NCBI GenBank assembly: GCA_965651535.1
Contig: CBFGSX010000041.1
Span: 1-12,967 of the forward strand
DNA from: JAQGJA01 sp965651535
Lineage (GTDB): Bacteria; Pseudomonadota; Alphaproteobacteria; Micavibrionales; SZUA-601
Length of the DNA: 12,967 nt
Direction: 5' to 3'
Shown: positions 1-6,831 of the stretch, piece by piece
How positions within the stretch are numbered: the stretch's first letter is position 1
Layout of the letters: each line of letters starts with the position of its first letter
The notes under the pieces: generated by a model
The model's database searches: none
Seen by the model: the letters and a program-made list of their open reading frames with translations, nothing else
Told to the model about the DNA's origin: nothing
Position numbers and translations under genes: made by a program

Positions 1-714
1 GATTGTCGCCTGAACCGCATAGACCCCGTATTTCGGATGCTGGAACGCGCCCATAGCGATATTCGCCGTGGGAAAACCGATCGTGCGGCCGCGCTTGTCG
101 CCCGGGATCACCGCGCCGCGCAGAACAAAGGGGCGGCCCAAGACATTCTCGGCCGCGCCCATGCGCCCTTTTGCGATGGCCTCGCGCGCGCCGTTCGAGG
201 ACAGCCGCACGCCATCCTCGGCCAGAACCGGCAAAGCGGTGACGCCGAACCCAAGCTCGCGCCCCATTTTCTGCAATAATTCCGTGTCGCCGCCGCGATT
301 GCGTCCGAAAACGAAATTATTGCCGACGATGATGTGTTTGGCCTGTAACGCGCCGAGCAGCACGTCGCGCACGAAATCCGGCGCTTCGACCGCCGCCAGA
401 ATCGCATCGAATTTCATCTCGACGATGCCGTCCACCCCGGCTTCGCGCAGATACTCGGCGCGCAAAACACCATCCGCCAGTTGAAAAGGCGGCAGATTCA
501 GCTGGAAGAAACGGCGCGGATGCGGCGCGAAGGTTAACACCACAAGCGGCGCAGCCAAAGGCCCGGCCAGCGCCCGGCCTTCGGCCAGAAGCGCCCGGTG
601 GCCGCGATGCACCCCGTCGAAATTGCCGATGGCCACGACCGCGCCCGACAAATTAAGCGGCAGACCGTCTTTCCCCGCATGGGCCAAAGCCCTATAGTCC
701 GTTTCAATACGCAT
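1..714 (-). CDS. ribF: Bifunctional riboflavin kinase / FMN adenylyltransferase (FAD synthetase), 3' end missing
   Basis: This enzyme converts riboflavin to FMN and then to FAD in the cytoplasm. The frame is open from an ATG at 714 through 238 codons to the window edge, so the C-terminus is missing (the family is usually about 310 residues). The N-terminal adenylyltransferase domain shows the nucleotide-binding motif GNFDGVHRGH at residues 30-39, then FAPHP, and GNNFVFGRNRGGD in the middle. The kinase domain begins near residue 200 with GDKRGRTIGFPTANI and continues to KYGVYAV at the edge. No Shine-Dalgarno sequence precedes the ATG, but a TTGCAG/TACAAT promoter lies so close that the transcript may begin at the start codon. 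The gene diverges from the ASADH-like gene with only 16 bp between the start codons. The identification rests on several diagnostic motifs and is secure. Confidence 0.96.
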   Translation of the reverse strand, partial: MRIETDYRALAHAGKDGLPLNLSGAVVAIGNFDGVHRGHRALLAEGRALAGPLAAPLVVLTFAPHPRRFFQLNLPPFQLADGVLRAEYLREAGVDGIVEMKFDAILAAVEAPDFVRDVLLGALQAKHIIVGNNFVFGRNRGGDTELLQKMGRELGFGVTALPVLAEDGVRLSSNGAREAIAKGRMGAAENVLGRPFVLRGAVIPGDKRGRTIGFPTANIAMGAFQHPKYGVYAVQATI

Positions 715-721
715 GAAGGGA

Positions 722-749
722 ATTGTAAACATGAAACTATCCGCTGCAA
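722..749 (-). promoter_or_regulatory. Probable sigma-70-type promoter of ribF
   Basis: Read on the minus strand, a -35 box TTGCAG (plus positions 744-749) and a -10 box TACAAT (722-727) are separated by 16 bp. The start point would fall about 6-8 bases further on, near 715, which is next to the ribF ATG at 712-714. The leader would then be absent or nearly so, which fits the lack of a ribosome binding site. The promoter lies within the first codons of the divergent ASADH-like gene. This is a consensus match only. Confidence 0.45.
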
Positions 750-1741
750 GAATTCTTGTGACCGGCGCGACCCACCAACTGGGCCGCGACCTGTTGAACG
801 CTTTGGCCGAAAGCGGAGCCGACCGCAAAAACGTGACCGCCCTCGAAACAGGCCGTTCGGGCGATCACGAGGTTTCGTTCGGCGAAGAACACGTCCTGCC
901 CGTCAAATCCTCGGACGATTTCGATTTCAGCGGCGCGGCTGTCGTGCTGCATGGCGGCGCGGCGCGCGAAGCCGCCGGCATGGCGCGCAAGGCGACGGCG
1001 GCGGGCGCGGTCTTCGTGGACGGCACGGGGACTTTTGCCTTTGACCCCGACGTGCCGCTGGTCGTGCCCGAAGTCAACGGCGCGATCCTTGAACAGCCTT
1101 TGAAAAAGAATATCGTCGCCAACCCCAATTCCGTTTCGATTTTCCTGGCCCTCGCCCTGAACCCGATTCACGCCAAGGCGAACGTGCAGCGCGTCGTCGC
1201 CTCCACCTATCAGGCCGTGTCGCATTGGGGCCGCGAGGCGCAAGACGAATTATTCAACCAGACCAAGGCCGTGTTCATGGCGCATAAATTCCAGCCCGAA
1301 TATTTGCCCAAACAAATCGCCTTTAATCCCTATCCGATGGTAGGCCAAGAGCGCGAGGACGGCCTCAGCGATGTCGAATTTCATGCCATCGGGCAACTCA
1401 AGAAAATACTCGACAGTAAAATCAAGGTCGCGGTCAATACCGTCACCGTGCCCGCCTTTGTCGGCGACGGCATGATGGTGAATGTCGAATGCGCCGAAGA
1501 AGTAACCCCGATCAAGGCGGCCATGTGGATGACCGCACAAAAGGGACTGGGCGTCATGGAAGAAGACGACGCGCCGACCCATGCGGAAATTTCGGGCGAG
1601 GAATTCGTCTATGTGTCGCGGCTGCGCGAGGATATTTCCGTCGAGAACGGGATTTCCTTCTGGCTGATCGGCGACAATCTGCGCAAAGGCTCGGCGCTGA
1701 ATATGGTTCACATCGCCGAGAAGGTTTTGGAAGTGAAATAG
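731..1741 (+). CDS. Aspartate-semialdehyde dehydrogenase-like protein lacking the catalytic residues (probable pseudoenzyme)
   Basis: The 336-residue protein aligns by eye with aspartate-semialdehyde dehydrogenase over its whole length. Retained blocks are DPDVPLVVPEVN (105-116), STYQAVS (158-164) with the substrate-side Gln161, PKQIAFN (193-199), and the C-terminal block VSRLRED...DNLRKGSALN (295-324). The active site is rewritten. The catalytic Cys of NPNCS is Ser134 (NPNS). The catalytic His of VPxxxGH is Asp246, and the Arg seven residues before it is Thr239. The phosphate-binding Arg of the NSSAFR loop is Ala103. The dinucleotide loop GATGAVG reads GATHQLG, losing its middle Gly. True ASADH makes aspartate semialdehyde for Lys, Met, Thr and diaminopimelate; this protein probably cannot do so by the known mechanism. 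The ATG at 731 is chosen because AAGGG lies at 716-720. The in-frame ATG at 713 would overlap the ribF start and has no binding site. An automated annotation as asd would be misleading. A structural, regulatory or altered-substrate role is possible. Confidence 0.85.
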   Translation: MKLSAARILVTGATHQLGRDLLNALAESGADRKNVTALETGRSGDHEVSFGEEHVLPVKSSDDFDFSGAAVVLHGGAAREAAGMARKATAAGAVFVDGTGTFAFDPDVPLVVPEVNGAILEQPLKKNIVANPNSVSIFLALALNPIHAKANVQRVVASTYQAVSHWGREAQDELFNQTKAVFMAHKFQPEYLPKQIAFNPYPMVGQEREDGLSDVEFHAIGQLKKILDSKIKVAVNTVTVPAFVGDGMMVNVECAEEVTPIKAAMWMTAQKGLGVMEEDDAPTHAEISGEEFVYVSRLREDISVENGISFWLIGDNLRKGSALNMVHIAEKVLEVK

Positions 1742-1761
1742 TCTTTATTGGGAGGTAAAAA

Positions 1762-2196
1762 ATGCATTGGTCTTTATTGATTGTCATAGCAGGAATTATC
1801 AATGCCTGTGTCAATTTCGGTTACAAAATCAAATCGGCACAGGACAACATCTTTCTGATGAGCGCCTGCGTCATGGGTGTGGCATCGCTCTGCCTTTTTG
1901 GATTTCACGCCTATACGAAAAACGGTATCCGGATTTCCGACATCGCAGACGGGAACACGCCCTTTGTCGCCATCGGCATGGGAATAGGTTCAGCCCTTAT
2001 CCTCTACTTGTTTGTCTCAGCCCTTGCCAAAGGCCCATACTCTATTATTGATCCTATGCTGGCCTGCGTTTATACGCTCGTTTCAATCACGTTAGGACTT
2101 TTGATTCTGCGTGAAGCGCCTGGCCTGACGGCGTTCCTGGGCGTTGGGCTCTATCTGGCGGGCGCTATTTTGATGGCACAGGCACAGGCAAAGTAA
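1762..2196 (+). CDS. Small membrane protein with a single EamA-type (DMT superfamily) domain
   Basis: The 144-residue protein is almost wholly hydrophobic, with five likely membrane segments near residues 2-20, 31-51, 67-87, 94-114 and 120-140. The segment GPYSIIDPMLACVYTLVSITLGLLIL and the closing GVGLYLAGAILM are typical of the second half of an EamA repeat (a cut motif is GPYSIIDPMLACVY). Full-size EamA proteins have ten segments in two repeats. Half-size members act as dimers and export or import small metabolites, but the substrate here cannot be read from sequence. A strong ribosome binding site, GGGAGG, lies at 1750-1755 ahead of the ATG. The gap from the ASADH-like stop is 20 bp, so the two are probably co-transcribed. 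G+C is about 51% by hand count, a little lower than in the flanking genes. Confidence 0.75.
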   Translation: MHWSLLIVIAGIINACVNFGYKIKSAQDNIFLMSACVMGVASLCLFGFHAYTKNGIRISDIADGNTPFVAIGMGIGSALILYLFVSALAKGPYSIIDPMLACVYTLVSITLGLLILREAPGLTAFLGVGLYLAGAILMAQAQAK

Positions 2197-2210
2197 GTAA
2201 CCCGGACACT

Positions 2211-2591
2211 CTAACCCTCGCGCCTCATCCGACATCTGCCGACGAAGACGTTGGCGGTGATTTTCTCGATGCGGTAGATGCGGCCATCGGCCACGAAAAC
2301 GCCCAAGGTTCCGGCGAAGATCTTTTTGACCTTCTCGGGCGGCAGATCGTCGAATTTCAGATCATAGGCGGCGAAGCTGCGGCGGTAATATCCGGCATGA
2401 AGCGCGCGCGACGTGACGTCGCCCTTGTCGTTCAGGTAGACCATCTGCACCGCGAAACGTCCGTTGGGATGAAAAATCAGGCGGTGCCGCGCGTAATCGA
2501 CATCCTCGCAGCGATAGGCCGTGACATGATGCACGGACGCGCAGGAAACCAGCGTCAGGCACAGGACAAAAATGGCAAAAAGGCGGAACAT
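2211..2591 (-). CDS. Small predicted lipoprotein of unknown function
   Basis: The 126-residue protein begins with a short lipoprotein signal: a hydrophobic run after MFR and a lipobox LVSC at residues 14-17, so Cys17 would be lipidated. The mature part is about 110 residues, basic, with aromatic-rich short strands (FHPNGRFAVQMVYLND, YRIEKI). This looks like a small beta-rich periplasmic domain, but I recognise no family. It lies downstream of icd on the same strand, separated by the composite palindrome at 2630-2731. It converges with the EamA-type gene, with 14 bp between the two stop codons and no clear terminator between them. No convincing Shine-Dalgarno sequence precedes the ATG. The lipobox and full-length frame make it a credible gene, and its function is unknown. 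Confidence 0.7.
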   Translation of the reverse strand: MFRLFAIFVLCLTLVSCASVHHVTAYRCEDVDYARHRLIFHPNGRFAVQMVYLNDKGDVTSRALHAGYYRRSFAAYDLKFDDLPPEKVKKIFAGTLGVFVADGRIYRIEKITANVFVGRCRMRREG

Positions 2592-2629
2592 ATGGGGAAG
2601 TGTAACTTGAAGCGATGATATTTCAAAGC

Positions 2630-2731
2630 CCCCTCACCCCAACCCTCTCCCTCCAGGGGAGAGGGAGCCAACGAACAACCTCTCCCCTTGAGGGAGAGGT
2701 CGCAAGCGCGTCAGCGCGAGCGGGTGAGGGG
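2630..2731. repeat. Composite palindromic intergenic repeat
   Basis: The element is bounded by a perfect 10-bp inverted repeat, CCCCTCACCC at 2630-2639 and GGGTGAGGGG at 2722-2731. Inside are a hairpin with CCCTCTCC/GGAGAGGG arms (2643-2665), a perfect 9-bp hairpin ACCTCTCCC/GGGAGAGGT with a 5-base loop (2678-2700), and a small CGCG/CGCG hairpin near 2708-2719. It ends three bases from the icd stop codon, so it forms the 3' untranslated region of icd. It may slow decay or limit read-through into the lipoprotein gene. The CCCTCACCC...CTCTCCC pattern resembles dispersed intergenic repeats known in many proteobacteria. Copy number in this genome cannot be judged from one window. Confidence 0.8.
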
Positions 2732-2733
2732 TA

Positions 2734-4182
2734 TCACTGCCCCTGACCGACGGTGTAGCCGCGTTCGTCGTCGTAATTGAACAGGTTTTCCGTCTTGGCG
2801 ATGTGATAGCCGGCATTGACCAGTTTTTGCTGGAGCGCGATCACATCATTGGCGGCGACGATTTTCTTGCCCTCGTTATCGCCGACGAAACGGCAGCGAT
2901 AATGATCGACGCAATAGGTTTTTGGATCGCCCTGCGGCCAGACCTTGACGCCGCGATTGGTGATCGCCTGGAGCTGCATCGTGTCGCACAAGCCTTCGAG
3001 CTTGGCCGCCAGATCGTCTGTCGGCCCCTGATAGGTCAGGAAAATATCGATCCCGACCAGATCGGTCTTGGTGATTTTCTGGTCGCGCACCTGCGGCACG
3101 CCGATGGGTTTTGCATCCTTGTTGTAGCGCACCGGCTTCATCGTCGCCGGTTCTTGCCCGAGGCGCGCCACGACGGCATCGCCGAATTCCTTGCAGTTGA
3201 CGCGCTTTTTCGACGTGCCTTCGCGGTAAATGTCGCCCGTGTGCAGACCGTCTTCGATCGTCTTGAGCCAGGCATTGTGAATTTTCTCGGCCACATCCGA
3301 TTGCCCGATATGCACCAGCATCATCACCGCGCCCAGCAGCAGACCTGACGGGTTGGCAATGCCCTTGCCCGCGATATCGGGGGCCGAGCCGTGGATCGCC
3401 TCGAACATCGCGCCGCCCATGCCGATATTGCTGGAACCCGCCAGACCGACGGAACCCGTCACCTCGGCGGCAATGTCGGAAATAATGTCGCCGTATAAAT
3501 TCGGCGCCAGCACCACGTCGAAACGACACGGATCGACGGCGATCTTGGCCGAGCCGATATCGATGATCATGCGATCCTGCTGGATGTCCGGATATTCGGC
3601 GGCGACTTCCTGAAATACCTTATAGAACATCCCATCCGTCATCTTCATGATATTGTCCTTGATCATGCAGGTGACTTTTTTGCGGTTGTTCGCGCGCGCA
3701 TACTCGAATGCGTAGCGGGCGATGCGCTCGGAGCCGGGGCGCGTCAGGATTTTCAAACATTCATACACATCGGGCGTATGGCGGTATTCAATACCCGCGT
3801 ATAAATCTTCTTCGTTTTCGCGGACGATGACCATGTCCATGTTCGGGAAATTCGTTTTCACGAAAGGATGATAGGACACGCAAGGCCGCACATTGGCGAA
3901 CAGACCCAGCGTCTTACGCACGGTCACGTTGAGCGACTTGAAGCCCCCGCCCGACGGCGTGGTGATGGGCGCTTTGAGAAAAATCTTGGTGCGGTGGAGA
4001 GACTCCCACGAGGAATCTTCGATCCCGCTGGAATGACCGCTCAGATAGACCTTTTCACCGATCTCGATGGTTTCGGGGGCAATGCGCGCCCCGGCGGCCT
4101 CGAGAATCTTGAGCGTTTCGGCCATGATCTCGGGGCCGATGCCGTCGCCATGGGCGACCGTAATGGGGACATGCTGGGACAT
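2734..4182 (-). CDS. icd: Isocitrate dehydrogenase, alphaproteobacterial two-domain type
   Basis: This TCA-cycle enzyme oxidatively decarboxylates isocitrate to 2-oxoglutarate in the cytoplasm. The 482-residue protein has the usual catalytic part (about 1-345) and a C-terminal extension of about 130 residues, as in the Thermus-like and Rickettsia-like enzymes. Visible active-site residues are Ser83, Asn85 and Arg89 (SLNVTVR), Arg99, Arg121 and Tyr128 (RENEEDLYAGIEY), Lys175, and the metal-binding Asp232 and Asp236 (GDIISD). The cofactor loop reads HGSAPDIAGKGIANPS (264-279). The Asp269-Ile270 pair is the signature of NAD-using members of the superfamily, whereas the NADP enzyme of E. coli has Lys-Tyr there. 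An AAAAGG binding site lies about 8 bases before the ATG. The gene lies 23 bp behind nhaA on the same strand and may share its transcript. The composite palindrome follows its stop. Confidence 0.95.
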   Translation of the reverse strand: MSQHVPITVAHGDGIGPEIMAETLKILEAAGARIAPETIEIGEKVYLSGHSSGIEDSSWESLHRTKIFLKAPITTPSGGGFKSLNVTVRKTLGLFANVRPCVSYHPFVKTNFPNMDMVIVRENEEDLYAGIEYRHTPDVYECLKILTRPGSERIARYAFEYARANNRKKVTCMIKDNIMKMTDGMFYKVFQEVAAEYPDIQQDRMIIDIGSAKIAVDPCRFDVVLAPNLYGDIISDIAAEVTGSVGLAGSSNIGMGGAMFEAIHGSAPDIAGKGIANPSGLLLGAVMMLVHIGQSDVAEKIHNAWLKTIEDGLHTGDIYREGTSKKRVNCKEFGDAVVARLGQEPATMKPVRYNKDAKPIGVPQVRDQKITKTDLVGIDIFLTYQGPTDDLAAKLEGLCDTMQLQAITNRGVKVWPQGDPKTYCVDHYRCRFVGDNEGKKIVAANDVIALQQKLVNAGYHIAKTENLFNYDDERGYTVGQGQ

Positions 4183-4205
4183 CGCAGAGCCTTTTCCGCC
4201 CTGCG

Positions 4206-5384
4206 CTATTTATGTCTAAAACTAAAGCGGCAGAGCCCCCAACCTATAACAGCAGAAAGTAAGGAAGCGCTTAAAACCCCCATGCGAACCTCGTTACGGA
4301 ATTCCGCCGTATCAAAAGCCAGCTCGCCGATAAACAGCGCCATGGTAAAACCGATACCACACAACATGGACATCCCCATATAGTCCAGCCATTTGGCCGA
4401 AGACGGTTTACGCGCAAGACCCATCCAGTGCCCGACAGCCAAGCCCCCCAGAATCCCGACAGGCTTACCAACCACCAGCCCCAGTATAATGCCCATCGGC
4501 AGAGGGTCGGCGATATCGGAAAATTTCAACCCGTCAAAAGACAGACCCGCATTGGCCAACGCAAAAATCGGCATCACCGCGAAGATAATCCAGGCGTGCA
4601 AAGCATGTTCGAGCCGGATCAGCGGCGCCTTGATACCGCTGCGCCGTTTTGTCTGGAGCGGAATTGCCAAAGCCGTCGTCACACCCGCCAAAGTCGGGTG
4701 AATGCCGCTTTTCAAAAACCCGACCCAAACGACGATGCCAAACAAAATATAAGGCGCAATACGGTTGACCCGCGAAACATTCAGGAGCGCAAGACCCAGA
4801 ATGCCGACCGCCGCGACAAGAAGATACCCCCAGCCAATCGTACCGGAATAGAAAAATGCAATAATCAAAATGGCTGCCAGATCGTCGATAATCGCAATCG
4901 CGGTCAAAAGCACTTTAATGCTTTGCGGGACAGACTTCCCGACCAACATGAGAATACCCAGCGCAAAGGCAATATCCGTGGCGCAAGGAATGGCCCAGCC
5001 GCGCATAATGTCGCCATGGTTGAAACTTACCATCAGGAAAATACCGGCGGGTAAAGCGATTCCCCCGATGGCCGCAAAAAGCGGCTGCAGGGATTTTTCC
5101 TTGGACGACAGCTCGCCCATCAACACTTCGCGCTTGATCTCGAGCCCAACCAAAAGGAAAAACAGCGCCATCAGCGCGTCATTGATCCATAACACCAAAG
5201 GTTTGCGCAAACCGAACGTATAATCATTCATCATCACGCCGATTCCGACGGGAAGATCAAGAATATGGTGATACAAATCCGCCAGCGATGAGTTTGCGAT
5301 CAAAATCGCCAGCGCCGCCGCCAGCATCAAAATGATGCCGCCCGCCGTTTCCTGCTGAATAAAGCTTTTGATTGAAACACGCAT
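4206..5384 (-). CDS. nhaA: Na+/H+ antiporter NhaA
   Basis: This inner-membrane antiporter exchanges protons for sodium or lithium to control internal pH and salt. The 392-residue length matches the family (about 390). The protein is hydrophobic throughout, with around a dozen membrane segments. The paired transport aspartates are Asp167 and Asp168 in AIIDDLAAI. The nearby Asp137 (CATDIAFALG) and the membrane Lys307 (VVGKPVGI) are also in place. The cytoplasmic connection LVGLEIKREVLMGEL (78-92) is typical. The ATG at 5384 is preceded closely by AGGG. The 60 bp to the deoA ATG on the other strand must hold both divergent promoters, but no strong consensus is visible there. All key residues are intact, so the protein should be active. 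Confidence 0.97.
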   Translation of the reverse strand: MRVSIKSFIQQETAGGIILMLAAALAILIANSSLADLYHHILDLPVGIGVMMNDYTFGLRKPLVLWINDALMALFFLLVGLEIKREVLMGELSSKEKSLQPLFAAIGGIALPAGIFLMVSFNHGDIMRGWAIPCATDIAFALGILMLVGKSVPQSIKVLLTAIAIIDDLAAILIIAFFYSGTIGWGYLLVAAVGILGLALLNVSRVNRIAPYILFGIVVWVGFLKSGIHPTLAGVTTALAIPLQTKRRSGIKAPLIRLEHALHAWIIFAVMPIFALANAGLSFDGLKFSDIADPLPMGIILGLVVGKPVGILGGLAVGHWMGLARKPSSAKWLDYMGMSMLCGIGFTMALFIGELAFDTAEFRNEVRMGVLSASLLSAVIGWGLCRFSFRHK

Positions 5385-5444
5385 ACCCTAATTTGCCCCA
5401 GCCGCAGTTAAACAATCGTAAGAGATTTGATTTATCTTGAATCC

Positions 5445-6722
5445 ATGCTTATCCCACAAGAGCTTATCCGCCTCAAGCGCGACGGCAAACCTCTCGATCC
5501 CGAGGATTTGCACGATTTCATTCGGGACGTGGCCGACGATTCCATTCCGGATTCGCAGATTTCAGCCTTTTGCATGGCTGTGCTGCTCAACGGGATGACA
5601 GTTACGGAAACAGCGCACCTGACGCACGCCATGGCGACGAGCGGCAAGGTCTTGAAATGGCCCGACCTTGACGGCCCCGTGATCGACAAGCACTCCACCG
5701 GCGGCGTTGGCGACAAAGTGTCGCTGATACTGGCGCCCATGGCCGCGGCTTGCGGCTTATTCGTCCCCATGATCGCCGGACGGGGTTTGGGGCATACAGG
5801 CGGCACGATCGACAAGCTGACCGCTATTCCCGGATACGACGTGAATTTATCCTTGGACAAATTCCAAAAGATCGTGCGCGACATCGGCTGCGCCATCATC
5901 GGCCAAACGGTAGAGCTGGCCCCTGCTGATCGCCGCCTCTATGCCGTGCGCGACGTCACCGCCACGGTAGAAAGTATCCCGTTGATTACCGCCTCGATCC
6001 TGTCGAAGAAACTGGCCGCCGGATTGCAGGGCCTCGTCATGGACATCAAAATCGGAAACGGCGCTTTCATGCAAAACCTCGACAAGGCGCGCGAGCTAGC
6101 CGCGAGCCTGCACGACGTGGCGGCGGCATCCGAATTGCCGCTTACCCCCGTTCTTACCAACATGAACCAAGTGCTGGGCCATTCGGCCGGCAATGCCGTC
6201 GAAGTGCTGGAGGCCGTCGATTATCTCAGCGGCAAGCGGCGCGAGGCGCGTCTCCACGAGGTGACGTTGACTCTTGTCGCGCAGATGCTGGTAATCGGCG
6301 GCAAGGCTGCGGATATCGCGCAAGGAAAAAAACTGGCCGAGGGCGCCTTGTTATCGGGCCGCGCGATGGAAATTTTCGAGAAAATGGTGGCAGCGCAGGG
6401 CGGCTCCCTGAAATCGCTGCCCGCCGCACCGGTCGTGATCGACATCAAGGCCCCGCGCAACGGCTATGTCAGCGCCATGCGCACGCGCGATATCGGTATT
6501 CTTTTGGTAAAACTCAAGGCCGGGCGCACCAATATCCACGATTCCATTGACCTGTCCGTCGGCCTGAGCGACATCGCACCCATCGGAACGAAATGCGAGG
6601 CCGGAAAAACGCTTCTGGCGCGCCTTCACCTGCGCGACAAAAAAGACTGGGCGGCACAGGAATTCTTGCAATGCTTTGAGTTTTCGGACGTTAAGCCCGA
6701 GGAAACAGCGGTGATATTGTGA
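5445..6722 (+). CDS. deoA: Thymidine phosphorylase
   Basis: The enzyme splits thymidine or deoxyuridine with phosphate into the base and 2-deoxyribose 1-phosphate, in pyrimidine salvage and catabolism. The 425-residue protein aligns end to end with E. coli DeoA (440 residues). The phosphate-binding motif KHSTGGVGDKVSL starts at residue 82, with His83 matching His85 of E. coli. Arg169, Ser184 and Lys188 match the substrate-binding Arg171, Ser186 and Lys190 (LYAVRDVTATVESIPLITAS is the surrounding block). The ATG at 5445 is preferred over a TTG at 5427 because it matches the family N-terminus (LIPQELIRLKRDG). The ribosome binding site is weak for either. No other deoxyribonucleoside catabolic gene lies nearby. 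Related pyrimidine nucleoside phosphorylases are the main alternative. Confidence 0.94.
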   Translation: MLIPQELIRLKRDGKPLDPEDLHDFIRDVADDSIPDSQISAFCMAVLLNGMTVTETAHLTHAMATSGKVLKWPDLDGPVIDKHSTGGVGDKVSLILAPMAAACGLFVPMIAGRGLGHTGGTIDKLTAIPGYDVNLSLDKFQKIVRDIGCAIIGQTVELAPADRRLYAVRDVTATVESIPLITASILSKKLAAGLQGLVMDIKIGNGAFMQNLDKARELAASLHDVAAASELPLTPVLTNMNQVLGHSAGNAVEVLEAVDYLSGKRREARLHEVTLTLVAQMLVIGGKAADIAQGKKLAEGALLSGRAMEIFEKMVAAQGGSLKSLPAAPVVIDIKAPRNGYVSAMRTRDIGILLVKLKAGRTNIHDSIDLSVGLSDIAPIGTKCEAGKTLLARLHLRDKKDWAAQEFLQCFEFSDVKPEETAVIL

Positions 6723-6742
6723 CAATCCCTCCCCCACTTTCC

Positions 6743-6813
6743 GGTCCCTCGGGCCACGTCCCGAGGGTCCACAATTCATTAGCCATGGACCTTCGGATCA
6801 AGTCCGAAGGACC
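6743..6813. repeat. Inverted pair of REP-like hairpins
   Basis: Two hairpins of one design lie between deoA and the next gene. The first has 11-base arms, GGTCCCTCGGG (6743-6753) and CCCGAGGGTCC (6760-6770). The second has arms GGACCTTCGGA (6787-6797) and TCCGAAGGACC (6803-6813) with the loop TCAAG. In each, only the third base of the arm fails to pair. That unpaired base (T/T in one, A/A in the other) shows that the two copies are in opposite orientation. A third relative lies in the typA leader at 7606. The pair may be a REP-type repeat and may also act on deoA mRNA stability. Confidence 0.8.
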
Positions 6814-6831
6814 CAGAGAGACAAGATACGC

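Noticed and set aside
2634..2816. Small minus-strand open frame across the palindromic repeat.
   Set aside because: It is made of repeat sequence and the out-of-frame end of icd, with no sign of coding.
5427..5444. TTG start for deoA giving six more residues.
   Set aside because: The extra residues do not match the family, and the ATG at 5445 aligns with the E. coli N-terminus with a constant offset of two.
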